Made by a program: the position numbers and the translations under genes
Shown: positions 1 to 10,228 of the stretch, piece by piece
How positions within the stretch are numbered: the first letter of the stretch is position 1
Layout of the letters: every line of letters starts with the position of its first letter
The notes under the pieces: model-generated
The model's database searches: none
Seen by the model: only the letters and a program-made list of their open reading frames with translations
Told to the model about the DNA's origin: nothing
NCBI GenBank assembly: GCA_035610365.1
Contig: CM069433.1
Coordinates: forward strand, 54,984,487 to 55,048,486
DNA: 64,000 nt
Direction of reading: 5' to 3'
From: Aquatica leii
Taxonomy: Eukaryota > Arthropoda > Insecta > Coleoptera > Lampyridae

Positions 1-600
1 TGGAAAATGAGGTAGGAGTTCGAAGTTGATTGGCAGACGTCAGAATGTAGTTAACGCAGGTGATAATTCACCTTTTATAGTAGTTACCGCGGAAGTAAGT
101 GAAAATGGTACAGTGATGCTTAAGTGGAAAATAAAACTTTCCTTTTTCGTAATTACGGTTCATGGAGATCACTGTTTTCCTAATTAATATCGCATGTTTC
201 GTTAAGTGAATTTTGTGCGTGAGTTTGTTTCGCAATCTCATCTTTCGCCTTAGGGGCGGATCAATAATAATTCTTCCGTTGGTAAATTTATTCATCTGGA
301 TTTGGTACCCTATCGAGGTCCCGGACGTTCTGCTGGCCTATGCTAACCAAAAGCCCGTCTTCGAGTAAATCAAGGTATTTATTTTGCACCATCTATTCAT
401 ATGTGAAATTTACGTTTACGCGATTAAGTGTTAAAAGCTTTGAATTTTCAATTAAAAATTACAAGTGTTTCGAAGTTAACTTTAATGTAACTAATTAATG
501 ACCGTATTTTACGGTACTGTTTTATCCCAAGTTTAAAATTTATTAAACGGGACCGAATTATCGATTCAAATTATATATATATATAAATTAGTTTATAAGT
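1..600. other. AT-rich sequence with possible end of a retroelement ORF
   Basis: No complete gene is visible. At 303-368 on the plus strand a short, locally GC-richer frame reads WYPIEVPDVLLAYANQ and more before a stop. It could be the tail of an upstream retroelement ORF entering the window, since LTR-like sequence follows, but I do not recognise the family. The minus-strand frame at 68-295 has no recognisable domain and is treated as chance. Confidence 0.25.
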
Positions 601-1240
601 TTATTTCATTTTGTTTTTGTATTATATCGACACACACACGGCCGTGATCATAGATGTTTTAAGATTGATTAATTTGTGCTGTTGATTTCTTTAAAATTCT
701 GTATTGTGTATCTTATAATTTTGTTTGTGTATTTTATTCCATTAACTGTAAATTTGTTTTGATCTAACGTGCATTCAAGTAATTTTTTTTTCTATTATTT
801 TGCTACTGTTTTGTGTGATTAATTTTGTCAATTTCAATTCAATTATTTTATTTTATTCATTTTGTTTTATTTCGTTCAAATAAATGTTAAATTATTAAAT
901 TGTAAAGAGCTTTTAATTCCGTCGGCCTCCGCGTGTGTAACTTTATTAGTTTATTTTAGATTTTAGCAAATGCACCCTCTAAGGTAAGTCCGTTGGGGGT
1001 GTATACTACAGAAGCGGACTTATGGTTGGCAAGGGTCATTAGTCCATTAAGCTTTATTCCTTCCTGGCGCCCTTTGATTTCGACATTATTATTTATCGAT
1101 TTTGTGTTTTCGACAAGTCAATCCATTTCGATCACGAAACTTTTAAATAAAACCCACCCCTTCTCCATTGAGCTAGTGGCACACCCCGTTTATGTTACTA
1201 CATTGCAGGCAGTAACTTTGTGGTAATTTCGGCATGTAAC
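600..1240 (+). mobile_element. LTR/leader-like repeat, copy 1
   Basis: This stretch is clearly related to 46,640-47,165. Both copies carry AATAAATGTTAA (here 879-884 is the AATAAA), then about 30 bases later a CTTTTAWTTCCGTCGGCCT-type block, an AAGGTAAG block, an ACAGAAGCGG block and CTTCCTGGCGC further down. A polyadenylation signal followed by a conserved short block and a primer-binding-like site is the R-U5-leader arrangement of LTR retrotransposons. I therefore read this as an LTR 3' end plus leader. No partner LTR or pol is attached. The open frame at 993-1226 lies wholly in this repeat and is not counted as a gene. The exact LTR edge is not resolved. Confidence 0.5.
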
Positions 1241-1362
1241 ACTACCGTACCACATAACCAAAAAGTGATCGTCGCTTGAGGTTTGAACGTTTGGGTTTAA
1301 CTCAGCTCGTGTAGCCTTTAGTAAGTAGAAAAGGCAATGAAAACTACTTCATGTGTTTTTTT

Positions 1363-1387
1363 AAGGCGACGTTTCGTGGATCTCGAG
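1363..1387 (-). ncRNA. Hammerhead-like 3' motif of a Penelope-like element, 3' half (interrupted)
   Basis: On the minus strand, joining 2569-2552 to 1387-1363 across the hAT insertion gives GGC-CUGAUGA, a stem (GUGGAU pairing with AUCCAC), then GAAACGUC-GCC. The core elements CUGANGA and GAAA, and the outer GGC/GCC pairing, resemble a hammerhead ribozyme core. There is one extra A before stem II and no room for a normal stem III. It lies downstream of the GIY-YIG remnant at 2889-3110, where Penelope-like elements are known to carry such motifs. The hAT element split it between the two stem strands. Confidence 0.45.
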
Positions 1388-1395
1388 TATCCACT

Positions 1396-2551
1396 CAGAG
1401 CTGGGCAGTAGTTAACTACAAAGCTACTAATCTAACTACTTTATTGTTGACGATAGTTGTATTCTATTTATTCAAGTTACTTTAATTTAATAATGTAACT
1501 GTAGTTGGAATAAATTACTTTTTTCGTGTAATCGTATTTAAAAAGTAGTTAGCTACCCTATTTTAACTACAAAAATAGTTAAACTACTTTGTTAATAGCT
1601 TAACTACTTTACTAGTAATTAAACTACTTTATTAGCGGCTTCAATTACATACAATGGCTACAATTATTCAGCTTGCATTGAAGTTTCGCAGGTTAAAACG
1701 TATCCTTCAAGTAATGAACAGTAACGCAGAAGTAAACATGGATGTAAAGATTATTCAAAAACATTGTATAAATGCAGCAAACCTAATTTGTTTCGAAATG
1801 TTAAATGCCTCTGATCTAAACGTGAACCTGCTTTGTCTAAAAAGTTACACATTTCTTCTGATACTGAGAATGAACATGCTCACAAAAGCAGAATAATAGA
1901 ACTGGAATTGTTAAAACACCTGGAAGATAACAGAATTCATATATCTATTTGAGATTATTATTAAAAAAATGTTCATTAGATATAGTACAATTTTACCTTT
2001 ACCATCAGCTGCTGTCGAGCGATTATTTTCGTTTTTCACTCATAAATTCGCTCAAAAGAAATGCATTGGCTGATGCTCTTTTTGAAAAGTTACTTTTATG
2101 AAAAGGAAATGAATATTAAATACCAAAATACGTTTATTACTTTAAGTTCTGTTTTTAGGTTTAGGTTTATTTTATTAATTTTTTTTGAGAATTTCTAATA
2201 AAATAGATATACATGATAATAGAATAATAGTAGTTACGTTAAAATTGTTTTACTGTTTTCGTGTGAGCGTGATTGATTTACTTTGTCTTTTTTAATGTAA
2301 TAATAATTCAGTGTCTATAGGTACTTATGTTTATATGACTAAAAGTGGTATAACATAAATCGTCTCAAAACTCCTTTTTCTACAAGTAGTTGAAAAAAAA
2401 CTTATATTTTAGAATACAACTGTTGAGTAGTTAGTAACCTAACTACTTTTCGATTTACGGTAGTTAGTAGTTAGTAACTTACACTACTTTTAAAAAGTAG
2501 TAACTTTAGTTAGTAGTTAACTACTTTTACAAAGTAACTTGCCCAGCTCTG
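1396..2551 (+). mobile_element. hAT element, 1,156 bp, with exact 8-bp target duplication
   Basis: The termini are inverted (CAGAGCTGGGCA at the left, TGCCCAGCTCTG at the right) and are flanked by an identical 8-bp repeat TATCCACT at 1388-1395 and 2552-2559. That terminus and an 8-bp duplication are diagnostic of the hAT superfamily. Subterminal regions are packed with GTAGTTAACTAC-type motifs, which are possible transposase binding repeats. Inside, a degraded dimerisation domain is visible at about 1994-2098. The frame at 1654-1896 is open but not recognisable. The element is internally deleted and could move only with a transposase supplied in trans. Confidence 0.85.
1994..2098 (+). pseudogene. 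hAT transposase C-terminal dimerisation domain, degraded
   Basis: One frame reads LPLPSAAVERLFSF and, after a frame change, LKRNALADALFEKLLL followed by a stop. Both are hallmarks of the hAT C-terminal (dimerisation) region, whose family pattern is P-x-S-x-A-x-VERLFS followed by K-RN-L and FE-LL-L. Only this C-terminal end of the transposase can be seen. The RNase-H-fold catalytic domain is missing, so this is a remnant inside the internally deleted element. Confidence 0.75.
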
Positions 2552-2888
2552 TATCCACTTCATCAGGCCAACTAAATTTATTGAAAGAAAACTACATAAG
2601 TAAAACAATAATGACAATCACGTAAAATATCAAACTATCGTAACTTTTTTAAAAAACTACAAATAGTTATAAGACAATTACTTACGGAAAACAAAAAACA
2701 AGTAGAGCGGTCCGCAAACAACGTCATTAAATAAAAACTAATAAAAAACGAAAAAAACAATTAATGTAAATTAAGCAATTAATTAAAATAATTCTTTAAA
2801 CTAAGCTATGACTCAAACATTTCAAATCGAGGCCGTGTACTGTAAAAATATTAGCACTAAATAGATAACCCAATTCATAATCACAAAT

Positions 2889-3110
2889 TCAGAAAATTTT
2901 AGTGATTAGATTGTTATACAGTGTACTAAGGTTGTTAGTATCAGTGTTAAAATTGACATTGTTCTTATGTGTTGCAATAAATATCATCTCTCATCTTTTA
3001 TTAAATTTTGGTTCAACATCTAGTATCGTAGGATTACTAAAATCAAAACTGTGATCCATATTAATATGGCGGAGAGCAAGAGCTGATTTTTCTTTTTTGT
3101 TTTTAGAATC
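2889..3110 (-). pseudogene. Penelope-like element GIY-YIG C-terminal fragment
   Basis: The minus strand reads KSALALRHINMDHSFDF, then ILDVEPKFNKR, an in-frame stop, EMIFIATHKNNVNFNTD, and NLSTLYNNL before the terminal stop at 2889-2891. This is the conserved tail of the GIY-YIG endonuclease domain of Penelope-like retroelements (pattern SALA-H, H-FDF, ILD-E-N-KR, EM-I--H, N---D---LS--Y). The reverse transcriptase and the GIY and YIG motifs are not present, so the copy is 5'-truncated. Its 3' UTR continues to about 1340, where the hammerhead-like motif lies and a hAT has inserted. Confidence 0.8.
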
Positions 3111-3129
3111 ATATTGGTAATTTTTACCA

Positions 3130-5040
3130 CCAATATGATTGACTGGGTAAGTCTCAACCTAAACCAAAAACAAACTTGTCCATTTGAAACTCGTATATTT
3201 TAACAGAAACAAACAATTCTCTAAATTATATTTTCAATTCTTTTGCACTTACATAGCTAGATAGTTTCTAGGTCCTGTGTTCGACTAATTCGCGTACGTT
3301 ATAAATGATCGTTGTGTAACTTGCAAGTTTGTAATTCTTTAATCAAAAATGGTCTTAATTTGTTAAATATCATTCGTGTGGAAATACCGTGCACCACAGT
3401 GAAACAAAAATTTTTGATGCGGAGTACATTTATTTCATCTTTAATGAAAATGTTACATATTTCAGACCCAAAACTACTTTTCATTCTTACACTGATAACT
3501 GGTGTTAAAAATAATACCAATCGGAGTTCAAAATTACACCACATAATATCTTGCTGTTCAAAATCCCACCGTAATATTTTTTCACTGTGTAGAATATGTG
3601 AGTGTGTATCTGTAATTAGTATTACAGAAATACAAAGTTGCGTACTATTACTATTCTATTTTCAACAATAGCAATTAAAATAAGAACAAGGTACAAATAT
3701 TAAATATACCGACAATTATAAACTAAGCTAACTACTATATCTGAATTTCTATCTAAATTACGTTGTTTCTATAATTCAATAAAAACAAAATGTAAACACG
3801 ACCTTTTATTTTATTGTTTTGCTAATGATTGCATTCGCCTTGAAATAAAAATAAATGTTTAACTAAATGAAACTGAATTAGTATTAGTGTATATTATTAA
3901 GTATTAATTTTAAATAGGTATGCAATTTGATAGGATAAAATAGTTAAAACACTTCAATATCAACAATATGATTATATCTACATTTAGAACACATAATAAT
4001 AAAAGTCAAAAAACATTGATTCGATATCATTGTAAATTAAACAACCCAAACCAGTAAGTAATTATACTTCTATACAAAATTAATGTAAGCAAATTTGTTT
4101 AGGTTTTTTTTCTATTTTGGAACGTACTCCTTAAAGTTTTTTGCTTTCACAAGTTTATTTATTATATGTTTCAAAATATACTGTTTGTCAAGGTTTTCTA
4201 AATTTACATCGAGCTCATTGATTAAATACTATAATAAAATGGTTTCAGAATGTTTTGTTACGAAAGTTTCCAATAGCAAAAAATAGAAAATAAAAATAGA
4301 AATAAGTTAAAAGTAGTATTACTACTTATGTAAACAGATAAAAGAAACATAAATATTTAAATGTTTTATTCGTGTTATTCAGAATTAAAACTTTTTCTAC
4401 AAACTCTTACAACTTCTTAAAACTTCTTCGCCTGTACACAAATTCTTATTGTAGTTAAATTATAGTGGTCTCACCAATTCATAATTTACGTATTTTCCGA
4501 ACTAAAAAGTTGCTGTAATAGAGTGCACTATCCATTATAATTAAACGATGGCTAGTTAGGAATTAGCTTATTCTTCATCTAAGTCAAGGAAATAAATAAC
4601 AAACTTGCTCTTTTAGAGCACTGCACTGGCGTAGCTTAAAATTCAGCTTAACTGTAGCAATTAAATTTTAAGTTTCTCCTCCACCTGTCAGCTTTTTAGT
4701 AACTTTTGTTGAAACTAGTTTTATGTGTGTTATATTTGTAGTTCAGATTGTGTTTGTGTATAACGAAAATGGAAAAGGAAAGAAACTGCAATTGATGAAT
4801 CTAGTTCCAAACTTCTAAACCGAAGAAAATCATATGAAAATAAGAAAAAAAACGAAAAGATTTGCTGTTAAAAAAAGAAAAACGGTGTTTAGAGAGCCCA
4901 GCGTCCCTTATATTTATAATTTTTTATTGGCATTGCATACTGGCTAAACATTAATAAACATTTTTTTTTAATTATCATACACCTCATCTTATACCACCAC
5001 GTAGTACCAGTTATTAAATTAATATTTGACACAATTTTTT
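3130..5040. other. AT-rich sequence without recognised genes
   Basis: Opposed open frames at 3299-3544 (minus) and 3312-3671 (plus) overlap and have no family signature. The frame at 4095-4286 is low-complexity and aromatic-rich. Around 4769-4870 a K/N-rich stretch begins with ATG but breaks at once. I see no convincing gene, RNA or terminal repeat here. Confidence 0.4.
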
Positions 5041-5091
5041 TAAGGTTCTTCTATAAGGAGGGACATCAAAACACTTTATGTGTCTATAGAA

Positions 5092-5132
5092 GGCGACATT
5101 TCGTGCAGTAAAGTTGCGCACTTCTTCAGGCC
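5092..5132 (-). ncRNA. Hammerhead-like 3' motif, copy B
   Basis: The minus strand reads GGC-CUGAAGA-A, then GUGC pairing with GCAC across an 11-base loop, then GAAAUGUC-GCC. The layout matches the motif at 1363-2569, including the extra A before the stem and the GGC/GCC outer pairing. This suggests another Penelope-like 3' end, but no coding sequence is recognisable beside it. Confidence 0.45.
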
Positions 5133-5220
5133 TCTATTTTATTAAAATTCTAAATATTACATGCAGGTAAATTAACATTAGTTAACAAGAACAAGAATTA
5201 CACTTACATATACAGACTAG

Positions 5221-5270
5221 AAAAATGGTGTGTCTTGAACTGCACTGTGAAGACAAGACACACTATTTTT
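5221..5270. repeat. Hairpin-forming inverted repeat, 17-bp arms
   Basis: AAAAATGGTGTGTCTTG at 5221-5237 is the near-perfect reverse complement of CAAGACACACTATTTTT at 5254-5270 (one mismatch), with a 16-base spacer. It sits about 90 bases from the hammerhead-like motif. Its role is unknown; it may be a tiny foldback insertion. Confidence 0.6.
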
Positions 5271-5299
5271 TGCTTACGACAAAGTTTACACTCGCTTGA

Positions 5300-6210
5300 T
5301 CTACAATTAGATGTACTATGACCTTCTCGCAAACAATTGGTGCATAGTTTTAACCGCTTTGCTTCTTAAAATAGTTTTTCCGCTTATAAGTCCCTAAATT
5401 TTTAACATTTAAAAATATAATAAAATTGATTACAAATTACGTATTTAATTTGGGATTGATCTTGATTGCAAACAGCGTTCACAGAACGTAGCTACTTTAG
5501 GTGTTTTTTCGGTTTTGATACGTATTGATTTATTACTGTTATGAAATTGTAAAAACTAAAAATTCTCATTTTTGTTTCAAAAACTTAACGAGATCGCTTA
5601 ATTTTGGAATATCGGAAGTATAGTAATTTTCAGCGGTAAACATCGTGAAATTCTATTAATATAAATTTACAAAATTACAGCTGTTATTCAATACTTACTC
5701 AAAGAAAACACAAATAGTGCTGAATAGTTATGATAATAACTGTTTTAAAATATAAAAATAGAGAATAAAGAAAACGACGAAAAATAATACTCGATGTAAA
5801 CAAACCGTCAAACGAGAATGTCAAATAATGTTACCAATGTTACTAAACGTTCACAGCTGTGGTCACACTACCAACTTAAAATAATGTGGTACTCAACTCT
5901 TAGATCATGTGGGAAATAAAATAAGAGCCATTGATGATAATGACCTTTAAAAGAAGGTAGATTTATTAATTAAGTTCAAGTAACTGAAAATGGGTTGCGT
6001 TCAACAACTAGAGTACATGAACATTTATGTTTTATAAATAGGTATTTAAACACATCTATTTCTAATACCAATTTAACTTTTATTTATCTTATTTTATCTA
6101 CAAGACATTAATTTTCTTTGCCTTAAATAATATAACTTTGCAGATTTGTAATAGAAGAGTTCATTTAGTCAGTGGAACATCTTACACTTTCTAATGATAT
6201 TTTTAAAAAT
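5300..6210. other. No recognised feature
   Basis: AT-rich sequence with no sustained reading frame on either strand and no family signature. A GTTCACAG-containing word recurs near 5480 and 5850, which may mark the ends of an old short element, but the match is too short to call. Confidence 0.35.
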
Positions 6211-6214
6211 TGTC

Positions 6215-6231
6215 TTAAGTAAGTAAGTAAA
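6215..6231. repeat. TAAG microsatellite at the LINE 3' end
   Basis: About four tandem TAAG units abut the 3' UTR of the minus-strand LINE. Such simple repeats mark the 3' ends of many non-LTR elements. Confidence 0.6.
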
Positions 6232-6598
6232 TAATTTATTAATCCATCGATTATTACAATATAATATAGGACACAAATCATACATAAATAAATAAAAAAA
6301 AAACACATGAATTCATACTGTTAAATTAATTTATATTGTAAGTCTAAATATCAGAATACAGATTATAGATCACAGTATGTTCTAAGTCCACGTTCTTACT
6401 GTTGTGTTGTATTTGTTCTTAAGTTCAATTAATTTATTTTCAATGTTAGTATATTTGATTAATTGTAAACTATCAAGATTTCTTTATTAACAAAGCTTTT
6501 TATTGCATATTCCTCAATTTTTTTGATGGAAGATTTCGTATTTTAATCGATATGCGATTAAAAGTTTTTATTGAAGTATTAGTAAAGGTTTTGTGGAC

Positions 6599-7058
6599 TT
6601 ACTTACTTAGTCGACTGTATTTTAAACATAAGCTATTGCGATTTCTTGTTTCGTAATTATGTATATCAGATCTTAATGAATGATCATCTAACGTGACTTT
6701 TGCATACATAATACACTTTAGTGTAAATATACAGAGCAAAGTTAGCACATGAAATTTGGAAAAAACCTCTCTACAATCAGCATTATAGTTAACTGAACCT
6801 AGAACCCGAATCGCACTCTTTTGAAACGCAAAAATACGTGTTGAGTTGGCTGAATTACCCCATACTACATTGCAATAACAAAGGTGTGATTGAATAGTTG
6901 CAAAGTAAACCGATCCCATTAGAGATCTCTCTAATGGAGTTAGGAGATCTCCTTTAGACGTCTTAATACGTATACATTGCGGCTGATGATGGAAGATAAT
7001 TTATTAATATGTTCTTTAAATGTTAATTTTGGGTCTAAAGCAATACCCAAAAAATTCA
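6599..7058 (-). pseudogene. LINE reverse transcriptase C-terminal region
   Basis: At about 7058-6945 the minus strand reads EFLGIALDPKLTFKEHI and then SRNVYVLRRLKEIS. After three stops the frame at 6919-6599 reads YFATIQSHLCYCNVVWGNS, FAFQKSAIRVLGSVN and HNYETRNRNSLCLKYSRLSK. These are the conserved segments after the palm domain of Jockey/CR1-type LINE reverse transcriptases (F-LG--LD--L-W--H, S-L-Y-I--WG, LQK-AIR, H-Y-TR). The finger and palm motifs, including the YADD box, are absent. The frame ends near 6599. It is a non-functional remnant. Confidence 0.85.
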
Positions 7059-7062
7059 AACA

Positions 7063-7449
7063 TTGTGGATTAAAGAAATCGTGGTTTTTAGAGTCATTAA
7101 CAAAAACAAAATTCCTTGTTCCTGTGAATCAAGTTATATAGGACAAACGGAACGCTCTATTGAAGTTAGAGTAAAAGAACATATGACTGACTGCAAACAC
7201 CGCAGAGTTACTAAATCAGCAGTGGCACAACACGTGTGGAACCAAAGACACACGCTGAACTTTGATCAAACTAAAGTGTTGGCTAGAACTCCTTTCTACT
7301 TTCCCAGACTAATCCTCGAAGCTGTGGAAATAGAAAAACATCCATGTAATATGAACCGAGAAGACGGTTTAAGACTTAGTAAATCTTGGCTATCCTCTAA
7401 GACAAAGATCGACTTTCTTGGAAAGGACACAAACACTTTCTCCGAGTAA
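7063..7449 (+). pseudogene. Penelope-like element GIY-YIG endonuclease domain
   Basis: The open frame contains KIPCSCESSYIGQTERSIE, RVKEHMTDC, KSAVAQHVW, LNFDQTKVLA, LILEAVEIEKH and NREDGLRLSKSW. This is the GIY-YIG nuclease that ends Penelope-like proteins (IPC-C---YIG-T-R, R-KEH, SA-A-H, F----VLA, EAIEI-KH, N---G--L---W). The nuclease is thought to nick target DNA for retrotransposition. The N-terminal 'GVY' half of the first motif is altered, and the upstream reverse transcriptase is gone, so the copy is 5'-truncated at about 7060, inside LINE sequence. Its 3' UTR carries the hammerhead-like motif at 7556-7596. Confidence 0.85.
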
Positions 7450-7555
7450 TAACGAAGTCAGTCAAGCGGTAACGGAAAGATAAGGTCCCTTAATCACGCT
7501 AATCGCTATTGGTATAAATATCGTCATTTACACTTTTTCTTTCAGTGACATTTAC

Positions 7556-7596
7556 CACTCTGAAGATGCAAACTGCAATGTCTTGCGAAACGTCAG
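7556..7596 (+). ncRNA. Hammerhead-like 3' motif, copy C
   Basis: The plus strand reads ACT-CUGAAGA-U, then GCAA pairing with UUGC across an 11-base loop, then GAAACGUC-AG. It lies 107 bases after the Penelope GIY-YIG stop codon. This is the clearest association of the motif with this retroelement class in the window. Self-cleavage is not established; stem III of a classical hammerhead would have no loop. Confidence 0.5.
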
Positions 7597-7599
7597 TTT

Positions 7600-7850
7600 G
7601 TTTGGGTTCACGAACGACAATACGGCAAAGGCCAAGTTCTACTTCTTGTTTTGGCACTCAAAAACGACTAAAACCAAGCCTAAGTCTGGGTGTTTTACTA
7701 CGACGCGGTCTAAGCCGAAAGTCGCTTATAATCATAAACATAACAACCACGAAAGCTTAAGATTTTATATAGTTGTTTTAGTTAGCAAAATTTATAAATA
7801 TATTATCCAAACAGTTTTCAGGTCTAGTAGCTGAAAGAATAGTTTGGTGA
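7600..7850. other. Probable Penelope 3' flank
   Basis: Two overlapping plus-strand frames (7545-7760 and 7583-7834) run through this stretch without a recognisable domain. It separates the hammerhead-like motif from the point, near 7850, where minus-strand LINE sequence resumes, so it is most simply the 3' end of the Penelope insertion plus junction sequence. Confidence 0.35.
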
Positions 7851-7854
7851 TATC

Positions 7855-8200
7855 CATATGATAACATTAGGTCTACAAAAGACCCGGCAAACTCGATTAT
7901 ACTTTAGTTCACACATAAGGTTGAAGTTATTTCACAGTGTAATTCGATGTTTAGCTTATCTATTGAGTCTAAAGGTTGGAAACTAATGTCTTCTCGCACA
8001 AAAAGTAAAACGTCTCCATGATTATGTAATTGTCGTGCAAAGTACGAGCCTAATCTATATTTATTAACTCTTAGACCACATTCAAGTTCACTGCTCTGCA
8101 GCCGATGTTTGCTGGTACCAATGATATGACAGTTGCATGATATTAAATAGGATTTATGTTCATTAATTTGATTCCAAATGCTCTGAATATTTATATGAAA
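7855..8200 (-). pseudogene. LINE endonuclease domain fragment
   Basis: The minus strand reads NIQSIWNQINEHKSYLIS, then GTSKHRLQSSELE, NKYRLGSYFARQLHNHGDVL, FVREDISFQPLDSIDKLNIE and ITSTLCVN with a stop at 7904-7906. After a frame change it continues NRVCRVFCRPNVII. This matches the early part of the apurinic-type endonuclease of insect LINEs (HLNIQSL, SE-WL, Y-L-S-F-R---HGG--I-V, then CVYR-P). Early catalytic residues are lost: the usual SEHW reads TSKH. It is collinear with the C-terminal remnant at 6599-7058. Confidence 0.75.
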
Positions 8201-8229
8201 TACAAATACAGAAAAATGATTGACCAGGG

Positions 8230-9655
8230 ATTCTGATTTGGTTTCAGACGAAACGTTAAAAAAGAATTTACGATAACGCTTTTAGGCCAGATTTCAGTAT
8301 TATTGGCTGTCTCTAATTCAGCAGACACTACTGATACCTTAAAAGAACAGTTGGCAGTGCAACTAACTTCCAAATTACGTACGTGCAGATGAAAAAATTG
8401 ATGGCTGCTTTTACGGTGCTCTTTTCACAAGAGCCCTCTATTCCGGATTTTTTGTTTATAGACCGTTATTTATTTTTGTGCATTACCGTTGTCCATTCAT
8501 CAGATTGCTTTATTTTATCTGGGATTACTTCAATAATTTCACACGTTTGCGTTTGTTTCATACCATCTCTGAAAGAAGCGCTAGCGGATCTTGTTTTTAC
8601 ACTCGTTTTTAAAGTAGAATTTGAAATTGCTGGTTTTAAAATAGTATGTTCAGATTCAATAACACCATTATTTACATTGTTATTATTTACATAGTTAATC
8701 GCTTCGCCAACAAGTATTGTAGTGATAATCTGCTTACCTTGCTATTTATTATTGGTGATTTCCAATTTATATTCAATAAGTACTTTATTTTGTATAACAT
8801 TAAGGTTACCTTTTAAGGATTTGAATAAGAATGAAGATTGAGAAATGCAGTTGGTTTAGTTAATAAGATTGTGGAAAGTTTGATGTTTACAGTGAATGGT
8901 AAATTCAGATGAAGCTAAGCTGAAAACTAAAGAAAATGAATCTTTAGGTAACAGTGATTAATTAATTATTGACCTCGGTCATATTGTATATCATTTAATA
9001 AAAAAAATTATAAATGCAATGTGCTGTATTTTGTACCAAAATGAGTACGTTTTTACTTTATTGCTTTGTAAATTTCTTAATAAAAGATTTGTTTAAAACC
9101 TGTACTAGTTGTGGTTATCATAATTGTAATTAATGATAACGTTAAAACAAAATTAAAATTGTTCATACGCTATACGAAAAGACAGTTTATGCATTTAAGT
9201 ATACATTCGCGTCATTTGGATTGCATTACATTTTCTAATTTAATATGGCAGAGTGATAAGAACATTTTACTCTTTCAACAATGAATAAAAATAAAACATA
9301 AATCAACAATCTAAAATAATATTTATTTTAATTTAAACCTAATTTGCCACAGACGAAAAATAAGTTTTACTTTAATGTTGCGTAAAAATTACACGCACTT
9401 AAATTTTTTTAGTTTATTATGTAGTAGACTGTTTATATGACGTTTAGTCATCATTTCATATTTATTAACAATACTCGAATTTAGTTAGTACTCCTTGTTT
9501 ATATTTTAAATTTAACATTATTTTTTTATTAAAATAACAACATAATTAGAAAATCGCTTAGAGTTATTAAATTAAATTAAAATAAGGAAAAATAAAAGAA
9601 AAAGAAGTAATAAACATAACTGACATTTATGGTGTGCATATTATATTTAACGTTA
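8230..9655. other. LINE-flanking and AT-rich sequence, no recognised gene
   Basis: 8200-8700 could include the decayed first ORF or 5' part of the minus-strand LINE, but no zinc-knuckle or other motif is visible. The plus-strand frame 8383-8694 and the minus-strand frame 8191-8373 lack signatures. At 8233-8256 a weak stem (TCTGA/TCAGA) precedes CGAAACGT, reminiscent of the hammerhead-like motif but without CUGANGA. From 8700 on I see only AT-rich sequence. Confidence 0.35.
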
Positions 9656-9659
9656 CTGT

Positions 9660-9832
9660 GATAACTTTTACTGTATCAATTAACTAATTTTTTTTACTTC
9701 ATTGCATTTTTTTTAATTCGTCTAATCATCGTAGGATTACAGCGATAATTTTTTACTGTATCAATTAACCAATAGAAAAATTTTATCTTATTGCATTTTT
9801 TAAAATTCAACCAATCATCAACGAATTACAGC
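9660..9832 (+). repeat. Two tandem ~86-bp units
   Basis: Units at 9660-9743 and 9744-9832 share GATAAYTTTTACTGTATCAA at the start, a TTGCATTTTTT middle and WTTACAGC at the end. They lead directly into the palindromic repeat at 9833, whose first bases (GATAAC) match the unit start. Confidence 0.65.
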
Positions 9833-9858
9833 GATAACACCACGGGCGTGGTGTTATC
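9833..9858. repeat. Perfect 26-bp palindrome
   Basis: Arms GATAACACCACG and CGTGGTGTTATC are exact reverse complements around a two-base centre. The stretch is GC-richer than its surroundings and begins the larger repeat unit that runs to about 10,228. Confidence 0.85.
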
Positions 9859-10052
9859 AGGCAAAGCAGACATGATATATTGAAATGTCAAATTAAATGT
9901 CAGATAGTAAATCAATTCATAATGATGATACACAGATTTGATGATATTTGTAAGTAATTAACTAAATTCCTTTAGAAAATACACCATAAAACACAATTAT
10001 TTGGTATTAATTGATTAAAAAACTTGGAAAGTAGTAAAAAATTATCTTACCG

Positions 10053-10226
10053 AATACCCCTCGAGCATTGATAAATACTCAAAATTTTGTCGTAGAGAAT
10101 GTTTCAAGCGTGTTTCTTTGAGGTAATATCACTCGGCCTTCGGCCTCGTGATATTACCAAGAAACACGCTTTCAACAATCTCTATGACAAAATTATCTCG
10201 GTATTATCAATGCTCTAGGGGTATTA
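10053..10226. repeat. Long palindrome, ~86-bp arms with 3-base centre
   Basis: The left arm (10,053-10,138) starts with AATACCCCTCGAGCATTGAT and ends GGTAATATCACTCGGCC. The right arm (10,142-10,226) is its imperfect reverse complement, ending CAATGCTCTAGGGGTATT. The centre is GGCC-TTC-GGCC. The arms differ by a few substitutions and small indels. It could extrude a cruciform or give a long RNA hairpin if transcribed. It may be a foldback MITE, but no target duplication is evident. Confidence 0.8.
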
Positions 10227-10228
10227 TA

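Larger units (their letters stand above)
6215..8200 (-). mobile_element. LINE (Jockey/CR1-like), minus strand, internally deleted and interrupted
   Basis: Three pieces in consistent order and orientation suggest one LINE copy. These are an endonuclease fragment (8200-7855), the region after the reverse transcriptase palm (7058-6599), and a 3' end at 6215-6231 marked by TAAG tandem repeats (CTTA on the element strand). Short tandem repeats at the 3' end are common in insect LINEs. The reverse transcriptase catalytic core is missing, and a plus-strand Penelope fragment occupies about 7060-7850. Two separate LINE copies of the same orientation cannot be excluded. Confidence 0.6.

Noticed and set aside
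993..1226. Open frame of 77 codons on the plus strand
   Set aside because: It lies entirely in the LTR/leader-like repeat, and the second copy of the repeat (46.9-47.3 kb) does not preserve the same reading frame or protein.
3299..3671. Overlapping open frames on both strands (81 and 119 codons)
   Set aside because: Neither has a recognisable domain; mutual overlap and AT-rich codon use are what chance open stretches look like here.
7545..7834. Two overlapping plus-strand frames after the Penelope domain
   Set aside because: They run through the hammerhead-like 3' UTR region and carry no family signature.
8233..8256. Stem TCTGA/TCAGA followed by CGAAACGT, a possible fifth hammerhead-like motif
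   Set aside because: No CUGANGA element and no GUC, so it falls short of the pattern shared by the other four.
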